DNA from: JAPOXR01 sp964291445
GTDB lineage: Bacteria > Pseudomonadota > Alphaproteobacteria > Rhodobacterales > Rhodobacteraceae
Direction: 5' to 3'
DNA: 64,000 nt
Assembly: GCA_964291445.2 (NCBI GenBank)
Contig: OZ219864.1
Coordinates: 558,001 to 622,000 of the forward strand
Positions within the stretch are counted from its first letter, which is position 1, and every line of letters starts with the position of its first letter. The position numbers were made by a program, and so were the translations under genes. The notes beneath the pieces are model-generated. The model saw only the letters and a program-made list of their open reading frames with translations. It did no database searches and was not told where the DNA came from. Below, in pieces: positions 48,860 through 57,200 of the stretch.

Positions 48860-49936
48860 ATGGCAGACAAACCGACAGGGGTGGGCATCGTGGGAACCGG
48901 CAGGATTTCCGACCTGCATGCCATCGAATACCTGCAGAACCCCGATTCCAGGATCGTTGCACTCTGCGATGTCGACCCGGACCGGGCGGCTGCCAAGGCA
49001 CGCTCCTGGGGAGCGGACGGGGCGGCGGTCACCGACGATTTGGCTGATATCCTGGACAATCCAGCCATCGATCTGGTCGAGATCCTGGTCCCGCATGACC
49101 ACCATCTTGACCTGGCCCTCAAAGCCATCGCCGCCGGCAAGGCCGTCTCCCTGCAGAAACCGATGTGCCTGTCACCGGATGACGCCGACCGGCTGGTCGA
49201 GGCGGCAGCAGACTCGCCTCGCCCCTTCAAGATATTCGAGAATTTCCTGTTTTTCCCGCCGGTCGCCAGGGCCTCGCAACTGGTCGGCCAGGGGGCAATC
49301 GGGGAGTTGCTGTCGATACGCATCAAGAGCAATCCGGGCTACAGCGAGACGGCATGGGATGTTCCGGCACATAGCGAGAGCTGGCGCCAGGACCACGCGA
49401 AATCGGGCGGCGGCCCACTGGTCTTCGATGATGGCCACCACAAGTTTTCACTGGCCTGGCATTTCATGGGCAACCCGGTCGAGGTTCACGCCTTCATCGG
49501 GTCCACGCCCCGCCCCGACGGCTTCGTCTTCGATGCCCCGGCCCTGGTCAGTTTCCGCTTCCCCGAAAACCGGATCGGCAATCTCGAGATCGTCTATTCG
49601 CCCGACCTCCAGATCGACACCAGGCACTATGCCCAGGATGACCGGGTGGAGATCACCGGCAGCCGCGGGGTGCTCTGGATCAATTGCGGTCATGGCCGGC
49701 TCCCCGGAGCGCCGCCCCTCTCTCTCTACCGCGACGGGCGGATGCAGGAGTTTCACGACATCGAGACCGGGTGGGAACAGAGCTTCGTCCTGTCCACCCG
49801 TCACTTCATCGATGTCGTGCGCCATGGCGGCACACCGGTGCTGACCGCCGCCGAAGGGCGCCAGGTGCTCCGCTTCGCACTGGCGGCCGAACAGTCGGCC
49901 GCAACCAACCAACCGGTCAAGCTCGACCCGCAATAG
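48860..49936 (+). CDS. Gfo/Idh/MocA family oxidoreductase
   Basis: 358 aa from ATG 48860, with GGAGGCGGAG just before it; the open frame from 48812 is longer but weaker. The Rossmann start is VGIVGTGRISDLHAIEYLQN, then IDLVEILVPHDHHLDLALKA, the EKP-like KAVSLQKPM motif (Lys-Pro conserved, Glu replaced by Gln), and the C-terminal sheet. The family oxidises sugars, inositols or related polyols with NAD(P). Its position, divergent from the sugar ABC operon, suggests it handles the imported compound. Confidence 0.9.
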   Translation: MADKPTGVGIVGTGRISDLHAIEYLQNPDSRIVALCDVDPDRAAAKARSWGADGAAVTDDLADILDNPAIDLVEILVPHDHHLDLALKAIAAGKAVSLQKPMCLSPDDADRLVEAAADSPRPFKIFENFLFFPPVARASQLVGQGAIGELLSIRIKSNPGYSETAWDVPAHSESWRQDHAKSGGGPLVFDDGHHKFSLAWHFMGNPVEVHAFIGSTPRPDGFVFDAPALVSFRFPENRIGNLEIVYSPDLQIDTRHYAQDDRVEITGSRGVLWINCGHGRLPGAPPLSLYRDGRMQEFHDIETGWEQSFVLSTRHFIDVVRHGGTPVLTAAEGRQVLRFALAAEQSAATNQPVKLDPQ

Positions 49937-50090
49937 CACCAACCCCGCCGAGGGATGGTGCAGAAGGTGACAGCAGGACTCGCCGCCGATGAGCAACGCC
50001 TTCCGGAGGAGACGGAGGCAATGCGAATGAAGGCCAAATGCCACCAAGCGCGTTTGCCATCCTCGATCGAACAGCAGGAGCGAACCGGAT

Positions 50091-50843
50091 TTGGGTGACA
50101 AGTCTTCGATAGAATGGACTGAGGCGACCTGGAACCCGGTGGCGGGTTGCACGGTGGTGTCGCCTGGATGCACGAATTGCTACGGAATGAGAATGGCCCG
50201 GCGCCTGGATGCCATGGGTCAACCGAAATATGCCGGAACAACGCGCATTTCTGGCAATCGACCGAAATGGAACGGCGTCATCCGTCTCGACGAGGCGGCG
50301 CTCTCCCTGCCGAGAACCTGGAAGAAAGGCCGGGCAATCTTCGTCAATTCGATGTCCGATCTCTTCCACGAAAAGGTGGCACCAGACTTCATCGGCCGCG
50401 TGTTCGAGACGATGCGGGACACGCCTCAACACACCTACCAGATTCTGACCAAGCGAGCCGAACGCCTGGAGGAGTTGAGCCGGTATCTCGATTGGCCTCA
50501 CAACGTCTGGATGGGAGTCAGCGTCGAGAGCGCCGACTACGCCTGGCGGATCAAACATCTGGGCCGAACCGGCGCCGCGGTGAAGTTCCTCAGCCTGGAG
50601 CCGCTGTTGGGGCCGCTGGACGAATTGCGACTTGCCGATATCGACTGGGTAATCGCGGGAGGTGAGAGTGGCCCGGGTGCACGGCCGATGGAGGCCGCAT
50701 GGGTCCGATCGATTCGAGATCAATGCGAGTCGGCAAGTGTCGCCTTCCACTTCAAGCAATGGGGCGGGGTCAACAAGAAGAGGACCGGTCGGACCCTCGA
50801 CGGCCAAACCTGGGATCAGTATCCAACCGTGCCTGTCGCATAG
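50091..50843 (+). CDS. phage Gp37/Gp68 (three-Cys-motif, DUF5131) family protein
   Basis: 250 aa starting with TTG 50091, which has AGGAG 10 nt upstream; no ATG precedes the conserved start. The hallmark IEWTEATWNPVAGCTVVSPGCTN... gives three Cys (C-x6-C-x2-C), then MRMARRLDAMGQPKYAGT, FVNSMSDLFHEKV, WMGVSVESADYAWR and WVIAGGESGPGARPM. The family is common on phages and mobile elements, resembles radical-SAM folds, and often neighbours the TcmP partner or nucleases. Function is unproven. The next gene, 100 bp on, is a DUF429-nuclease fusion. Confidence 0.88.
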   Translation: MGDKSSIEWTEATWNPVAGCTVVSPGCTNCYGMRMARRLDAMGQPKYAGTTRISGNRPKWNGVIRLDEAALSLPRTWKKGRAIFVNSMSDLFHEKVAPDFIGRVFETMRDTPQHTYQILTKRAERLEELSRYLDWPHNVWMGVSVESADYAWRIKHLGRTGAAVKFLSLEPLLGPLDELRLADIDWVIAGGESGPGARPMEAAWVRSIRDQCESASVAFHFKQWGGVNKKRTGRTLDGQTWDQYPTVPVA

Positions 50844-50945
50844 CGGGTAATCGGCGACCACGGGCAGGGATCACGGCAATTCTCTCTTGGCTCCAAACAT
50901 GATCCGTGCCGGAATTGGCGTGCGAACGGGACAAGGGAACCTCGA

Positions 50946-52061
50946 ATGACAAGATACTGGGTTGGTGCAGATCCTGGAGGCAAGGGCAAGTTCGGCCTGG
51001 GTGTAGATGCCCCGATGTGGTGGTCCTCGGCCAGTGGTGGTGACCGAAATTCAGACAGGATGCTGCGCAAGAAATATGGCATTCACCCGGGAACGGTGCA
51101 ATCCGCAAACTCTCTCTGGGGCGCAGCGCTGGTTGGCGGCATGATGCTGGCTTTCAAGGTCCGGCAACACTTTCCCGGCGCGGGGATTACTGAAGCACGC
51201 CCGGAGGCCCTGCTGCATGCACTTGAACTCAACAGGGACGGTTTTCCGGGAGAATTCGGCATTTCGTTCGGCTGGAGCGGTAACGAGGATGAACAGGATG
51301 CGGCCATCACCGCCATATGTGCCAGCGAAGGGTTTGGGGGGCGATGGAAAACGGACCTCGCCGGCGAGCGATTCCGACATCGGTCAGAGCGGGACCTGAA
51401 GAATTACTGGCTGGCACCCATGCACTGTTTCTGGCCTTGTCGGGCCGAAGAAATGAACCCGCAGGAGGGGGAAGTGATGCATGAGCGCATCCTGGACATG
51501 CTCAGGTGCCGGTATGATCGGGCCATCATCAACAATACCGAGAGAGGCGATTACGTGGAGTGCATGATCGCACTTGCACTCGGGAAGGAGTGGGCGCTGA
51601 CATCAGAGGCTGGCTGGGATTGGGCGGCGTGGGATTGCGAACATGTCGAGACCGAGGCAAGGCTCGAAATCAAGCAGTCGGCGGCGCGTCAATCGTGGGA
51701 TGGGGCATCGGACCCGCCAAGACGCAGTCCGAGGTTCGATATCGCTTCCCGCAAGGGATTCTGGCCGAAGCAGGGAGGTCCCTGGGTCGCGAAACCGGGC
51801 CGTCTTGCGGACATCTATGTATTCGCCTGGCACGGCGAGACGGGCTACCATGCCGACCATCGAAAGGCGACACAATGGCGCTTCTTTGTCCTCGCCGAGC
51901 GGGCCCTGCCCGCAGGACAATCGACGATCGGATTGGGCGGGTTGGAAAAGATCGCCAAGGCCTGCGGCATTGCAAAACTTGGAGACGCAGTCCGACATGA
52001 ATGCCCTCCCCGCGAAAACCTCAGGGCAGCCACAACATCATTGTCGGGTGGAATGCCCTGA
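50946..52061 (+). CDS. DUF429-like domain fused to a PD-(D/E)XK-like nuclease domain
   Basis: 371 aa. Residues about 1-125 look like DUF429 (RNase H-like): WVGADPGGKGKFGLGVDAPM, the early D-R pair in GGDRNSDRMLRKKYG, EARPEALL, and a DEQDAAITAICA motif. Residues about 150-340 look like a restriction-type fold: YVECMIALALGKEW, DWAAWDCEH, and ARLEIKQSAARQSW with an E-x-K pair, then an ADIYVFAW strand. Such E-x-K-Q plus downstream W arrangements occur in PD-(D/E)XK enzymes. No frameshift is seen at the joint. Together with the Gp37/Gp68 gene it may form a defence or element-maintenance pair; this is inference. Confidence 0.6.
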   Translation: MTRYWVGADPGGKGKFGLGVDAPMWWSSASGGDRNSDRMLRKKYGIHPGTVQSANSLWGAALVGGMMLAFKVRQHFPGAGITEARPEALLHALELNRDGFPGEFGISFGWSGNEDEQDAAITAICASEGFGGRWKTDLAGERFRHRSERDLKNYWLAPMHCFWPCRAEEMNPQEGEVMHERILDMLRCRYDRAIINNTERGDYVECMIALALGKEWALTSEAGWDWAAWDCEHVETEARLEIKQSAARQSWDGASDPPRRSPRFDIASRKGFWPKQGGPWVAKPGRLADIYVFAWHGETGYHADHRKATQWRFFVLAERALPAGQSTIGLGGLEKIAKACGIAKLGDAVRHECPPRENLRAATTSLSGGMP

Positions 52062-52191
52062 TGCACGACTGGCGGCGATCCGGCCCGGCTGGAGCTGGGG
52101 CTTGGGTCTGGTCTGCCGGTTGGTTCGGTCGCTAGTTCGGATAGGTCACGGGATGGCGTGGGCTGTCGACTGCAAGGGTCTGGTGCGGGGG

Positions 52192-52790
52192 TCACGACAG
52201 TATTGCGGCTTCGCCGGTTTCTGTGGTGGCAAAACCCCTTGCTGCTGTTGTCACATCCTTGATCAGTTGGTGGCAGTCGGAGTTGACGAGCTTGATGTCC
52301 TCAACGCCGTCTTGCTGCAGGTCGAGCGGCTGGCGGCTGTCTTCCCGGTCGTGGCGCTGGCCGGTGGCGGGGCTCAGGATGACATGCAGAACCTCGCTGG
52401 CACCGACAGCATTCACCATCACCATCACCTCGTCGGCAAATCCGACCCCGGAGACGATCGATATCCGGCCCTGGCGGATGTTGTCCCTGATGCGCGTTGC
52501 CGCGATCTTCCCGAGGAAACCGCTGCCATGCTTCGGTTTCATGACCGTTTCGCTGTAGCTGATATAGGCCTGGCGAGCTGACAGTCCGCCAAAATGCGGG
52601 TTCGGCAGATCCTTGATATCCTCGAAATGCAGCGGCGCCAATTCCGTGCCGAGACCGTAAAATTCGTGGGTCTTCCGCTTGACGTAGTTCGACAGCGCAA
52701 AATGGTCACCATCGAGCCATTCGGCCAGGCATGCCGCCGCCCGGTTCTTGCCGGCCCGCGGCGGCCCCGAAATCAGGATCAGGAATTCGA
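52192..52790 (-). CDS. P-loop kinase-like protein (dNMP kinase type), start unclear
   Basis: The frame reads EFLILISGPPRAGKNRAAAC, a P-loop, then LAEWLDGDHFALSNYVKRKT, FYGLGTELAPLHFEDI and ARQAYISYSETVMKPKHGSG, the last resembling the T4-like deoxynucleoside monophosphate kinase group. The C-terminal 60 residues are less conserved. No ATG, GTG or TTG stands before the P-loop in this frame, which opens at a TGA near 52888; the only ATG (52641) lies after the P-loop. Either a rare CTG start is used or the 5' end is frameshifted into the small frame at 52779-53018. Confidence 0.5.
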
Positions 52791-53018
52791 TAGACGGGAC
52801 TGGAATTCGACATGGCGGCGACGTCGTCCTGCTGCACGGTTTGGCCGGGCCTTCACATCGGGCCTGGCCGGTCCAGGATATTCAACGGGAGAGGTTTGCG
52901 CAAAGCGATGGATCTCGATTTCCCTGACCGCTGCCAGTTGACCGGTTTTTTCATTAACAGCCCTGGAGATCGACACCGAACTCATCTTGAAATCCCGGAC
53001 CGTAAATTGATTTGTCAT
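52779..53018 (-). CDS. small hypothetical frame overlapping the kinase-like gene
   Basis: 79 aa from ATG 53018. The first 35 residues (MTNQFTVRDFKMSSVSISRA ... GQLAAVREIEIHRFAQT) have protein-like composition, and the rest is Arg/Pro-rich as expected for a wrong frame. It may be the real 5' end of the kinase-like gene in another frame, or a short independent gene. Not recognised. Confidence 0.3.
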   Translation of the reverse strand: MTNQFTVRDFKMSSVSISRAVNEKTGQLAAVREIEIHRFAQTSPVEYPGPARPDVKARPNRAAGRRRRHVEFQSRLSNS

Positions 53019-53099
53019 AGAGGTCTGGCCTGGATGGCGGGGGCTCGGGAATGGACTGGCCCGGATGGCGGCGTCGCCAGGAATGGGCCGAGTCGGGAT

Positions 53100-53300
53100 T
53101 GCCGGATGCGCCGGACACCCAACGCTCTTCGCACTTCGGCTGTTTTATCCTCGCACGATGATGGTGTGGCTCAAATTGTCCCGGTCAACGACGAATGGCT
53201 TGTCAGGACAACCTGGTTCTTCTTAGCGGACCGAACGGAGTTCGTGGACTGCTCGAGGATGAAGATGGGCCTCAGGTTCTTCAATGGCGATCACCATACT
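53100..53300 (-). pseudogene. remnant of an OLD-family AAA ATPase
   Basis: In order on the minus strand: MVIAIEEPEAHLHPRAVHEL (Walker B and helix), then in the next frame KKNQVVLTSHS (H-loop), then FVDRDNLSHTIIVRG, then DKTAEVRRALGVRR. These four pieces are consecutive in OLD/AAA_15 ATPases, where the TOPRIM domain would follow. At least three frame changes and one stop separate them, and no Walker A is present. It is a decayed fragment of a different OLD gene from the intact ATPase at 27.8 kb. Confidence 0.72.
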
Positions 53301-53531
53301 GCCTTCCGGCCGGTGCATTTGCGGGGTGTACCCGTTCGGCCCGTGTTGTGGCACAACCGCGGGCCGAAACTGGCGGTCGGTGCGGGGGTGCTGCATCCTA
53401 CCCGGGAGGCAGACTGAGCAGTTCGATTGCCGGAATGCGAATCGAATGCGCTCCGACACGAAGTTGGCAATTTTATTGCCCTTTCTTGTGAGAGTCACCT
53501 GTCCTCGTCCCTGTTTCTTGACAGACACATC

Positions 53532-53935
53532 GGTCATGCCGGCATTGAGTGCGGCCAGCGGCATCGGGCGGCGGGTTGCTTGGTCCGGAGCCATGAGGTC
53601 GGGCGGCGTCACGATTGCTGGGGCGGGGTCATGGCTCCGCCTCGGCGAGGTCCGGTTTCGATACCTCCCTGGATACGGCCTGGTTTCTCCTCCTCGGGGT
53701 CTGGCTCGGCCGATTCAGGCCGGGTATAGCTCGCCCAGATCGAGATGCGGCGGCAGGCCGCCCGATTCATCGATGATACCAATCAGATCATTGACGCATC
53801 CGAACGGTCGTCCACCGGGATGCCGTCGGTCAGCGGATTCCTGGCCGTCAAGCGCAGCGAGAATTGCCGCGAGGCTCGACGCCTCCCTGGGCAGGTACAG
53901 GCCTTTCCTGGTCCGGTTTCCGAACAGGCTGCGGG
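53532..53935. repeat. degenerate duplicate of 53970-54299 (copy A)
   Basis: Tandem direct copy of the helicase-gene tail plus the following small gene. Shared blocks include GGTCATGCCGGCA and GCGCAGCGAGAATTGCCGCG, and TTCCTGGTCCGGTTTCCGAA. Copy A is about 70 bp longer than copy B because of many short insertions, so neither the helicase tail nor the small frame is intact in it. Confidence 0.8.
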
Positions 53936-53969
53936 GACCTGCATCCTGGCGGCGGCGGTGCGAGCTGTA

Positions 53970-54299
53970 CGGTCATGCCGGCAGTGCGGCCAGCGGCCGG
54001 GCGGCGGGTTGCTGGTCCGGAGCCATGAGGCGGGCGGCGGATTGCTGGGGCGGGGTTGGCTCCGCCTCGGCGAGGTCCGGTTTCGCCTCCCTGGGGCCTG
54101 GTTTCTCCTCCTCGGGGTCTGGCTCCGATTCGGCCGGGTACTCGCCCAGATCGCGTGCCCGATTCATCGATGATCCCGATCGTTGACATCCGAACGGTGG
54201 ATGCCGTCGGTCAGCTTCAAGCGCAGCGAGAATTGCCGCGAGGTCGACGCCTCCCTGGGCAGGTATAGGCCTTTCCTGGTCCGGTTTCCGAACAGGCTG
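53970..54299. repeat. tandem duplication unit (copy B, functional side)
   Basis: Contains the last 45 codons of the helicase gene and the 64-codon gene after it. It is repeated as copy A on the downstream side in transcription terms, offset 369 bp at one end and 438 bp at the other. Confidence 0.8.
53973..54167 (-). CDS. 64-aa acidic, proline-rich protein coupled to the helicase gene
   Basis: ATG 54167 overlaps the helicase stop in ATGA. Sequence is MNRARDLGEYPAESEPDPEE, then EKPGPREAKPDLAEAEPTPP and QQSAARLMAPDQQPAARPL, with Glu/Asp/Pro in the first half and Ala/Pro in the second. It is surely unstructured and has no Cys or membrane part. Its overlap suggests co-translation with the helicase. 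It resembles no known family. It could be a spurious frame, but a degenerate copy of it also exists in copy A. Confidence 0.45.
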   Translation of the reverse strand: MNRARDLGEYPAESEPDPEEEKPGPREAKPDLAEAEPTPPQQSAARLMAPDQQPAARPLAALPA

Positions 54300-57200
54300 G
54301 TGAATTCGGGCCGCGAGCGTCGAAAGGCTTTCGTGGCCTGCATCCTGAGACCGTTCCTGCCATTGGCGGCATCAATGGAGAGGCAGAACTCCGGGCTGAT
54401 GCGCCGGCCGATCCAGATCGTCAGCCTGGTTTCGGGCTCGCCGGCCAGCTGCCGTGCCACCAGCGCCTCGGCAATCCGTGCCGAAGGAATGACCGTCGGC
54501 AGGTATTCCAGATTGACCTTGGATTGCCGCACGACGATTCCCCGGCGCAAGTCACCATCCTGCTCGCGGTAGAGGCACATGGTTCCCAGCCGGTGCCGCT
54601 GCGCTTCGGTGATTGCGGCCAGGAGGTTGCCGTTCAGGATTTGCACCGGGTAGCGCCGGCCCAGCGCCAGTTGCTGCGCAAATCCGCGTATATGATGCAC
54701 GTTGTCGCCATCCTCGATCCCCGGAAGGATCCTGACCGCCTCCGGCCTGAATGACAGCAGGCGTTTCAGGGTATGGATCTGCGCTCGCTGGTCACCTGGC
54801 GCCACGGTGCGGATCCGGTAGGCCTGGGGAAGGTGGATGTGATCATCAGCCGGCGCGGTCAGCCCGACGATGGTCCGCAGCAGGCCGTCATGTTCGCCAT
54901 CCTCGCCATCCATCTGCACGACCGCCCCCGGCCGGATCGATCTCAGCATGGCGATGAAGCTGGTCAACCGGCAATGCCGGCTCCGAAAATTGAAGGATTG
55001 GCAATTCGGTGCCGCCAACGCTTCGCTGATGGTCGAATCCGGCCGGACCAGGTGACCGAGCAGGGATGGCAGCATGGCCTCGACCCGGGCGGCATAGGGT
55101 GCAAACCCGTCGGAGCCGGCAGCGATCTTCGCCCGGTTCACCATCTGCAACAGCTGGTCGCCGGTAATGGGCTCCTCGTTCAGGTGATGGGTGCCGGTCG
55201 ACATGTAGAGCGGCGCCGCGAACGCCGAGGTCTCCATGTCGTCATCCTCGCGATCCAGCCCCGAATACAGCGTGGTGCCGTGAATTTCGATCTCGCCGGA
55301 GATCTCCTTCGGGCGCAGCGGGTTGGCATTCCGACTCTCGAGCTCCTCGATGATGGCCTCGAACTCGATGCGGATCAGGTCGATCAGCCGGGTCTGCTCG
55401 ACCGCTGGCAGCACCAATGATCGGGACAGGACCCGGTTGGCGATCGATTCGATCACGCTGCCCGAGGCCCCGGAATCGGTGAGCATCTCGCCAACCGGCA
55501 CCTCGTCCTCATCCCCGGTGCCGGCCAGGAACTCCCGGAAGCCCAGTCGCCTTGCCAGCCCCGGCAGCGACCGCAACACCTGCGTGGTTGCCAGATCGCC
55601 GACCTTGTTCAGGAAATCCGGCACGTCATCAAGCAGCAGCGGGTGCGAGCGATTGCCGTCAACGCTGGCGCCGAGGGCCCGCAACTTGCGGTTTCGCTGC
55701 TGCAGGATCCGCATTTCCGGAATCAGGCCGGTCATCACCGACACGATGCGGGGACGCGCCACCTGCCCGTAGCGGTTCCCCCGTCCCTGGGCCTGGATGT
55801 ACTTGATGATGTCGACCGGGGTCTCCATCTCGATCAGCGTGCGTGGCCGGCGATCGCCGAATTCCGGTGCCGCGTGGTAGGAGCCGCCGGTGGCCCCGGC
55901 CATGTTGTAGATCAGCACGTCGGTGCCGCCATCATTGAAGGAATCGACCGCCGCCCTGCGGTCCGTTCCTTCCCGCCTGACGATGCGCTGGCCGCGATAG
56001 GCCAGCGTCCGCCCGGATATCTCGCCGACAACATGCCCCTCCGCCGTCAGTTTTTCGATGACCGCATCGACCGGCGATACCGGCAGGTCGGTTGGCAGAC
56101 GGGCAATGATCTCGTTCATCCGATCCGAGATCGCGCGGATTTCCGGGCTGCGGTCACGGGCATCCTGGACGGCATCCTCGTACCTGATCCGGAAAATGCT
56201 CTCGGCGACCCTGACGATCTGGTCGGACAGCGACAACGGAATCTCCGCCATGTCCTGCCGATCGGCAGCGATTTCGTTGAGCAATGCGGCACTGGTCGAA
56301 TGGAAGGTAATCAGCGGTTTGCGCCCTTCCCTGATCTCGTTCAGCGTCTCTTCGACCACCTGGTCGACCTTGATGGCATTGATGGCCACCCGGGCCAGCC
56401 GCACCAATGGCCCACCGACCGCCCCCGAATACTGGAACAGCGCCCGGCACTGGGCGCGTGCGGTTTCCTCGTCCATGCCATCGGCAACCATCTGCGCATA
56501 TCGTCGGCTCTGCGCCCGTCCGACCAGGGACCCGACCCGCAGCGAGGCATCGATCATCAGTTCGACCAGCGGCGAGAACCGGTTCATGATCTCCTGGTAT
56601 CCGGCGATCCGATGATCGTCCGGCAGCCGGATTTCGAACTCCACCGTTGACAGGTCATGGTCACGGCGCAGGAAGACCCCATCCTCGCTGAGCATGGTGG
56701 TGAAGCTCTCCTGGGCGGTCTCGCCGCCCGGCGCCAACTCACCGAGGATGCCATCGAACCGCCGGTTCTCGACCGCCGGCAGCAACGGCCGATACAGATC
56801 TGCCCCGGCCGGGTTTCGCATCGGCGTTGCCGTTGCGAAGACCACGTTGCCCGGACCAACCGACTCGATCATGGCCCGGACCGCCTTGCCGGTATTGGCA
56901 CCGGGATTGATGGCATTGTGCGATTCATCAAGCACCAGCAGCGTGTTGTCATCCAGCGCAGTGCCTGCCCACCCGCCGGCCGGGCTGTCCGGGCCACGGT
57001 TGAACTGGCTGTAATTCGTGATGACCAGGTTGCAGCCGGCAGGCCAGTTTCCGGATTCGAGTATCGTCCGCCTCGTTGCCGCCGGCAGCGTGACATAGCG
57101 TGATGGCCTGGCGGTCTTGCCGGGCGGAACCCCGGTGGTCGTCACCGTCATCAGCTCGACATGGCGGGCAGCCAGGATCGCTGGCCGGACCGTATCCAGC

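Noticed and set aside
52641..52641. ATG 52641 as start of the kinase-like gene
   Set aside because: It would remove the P-loop and the first 50 conserved residues, which are in the same open frame upstream.
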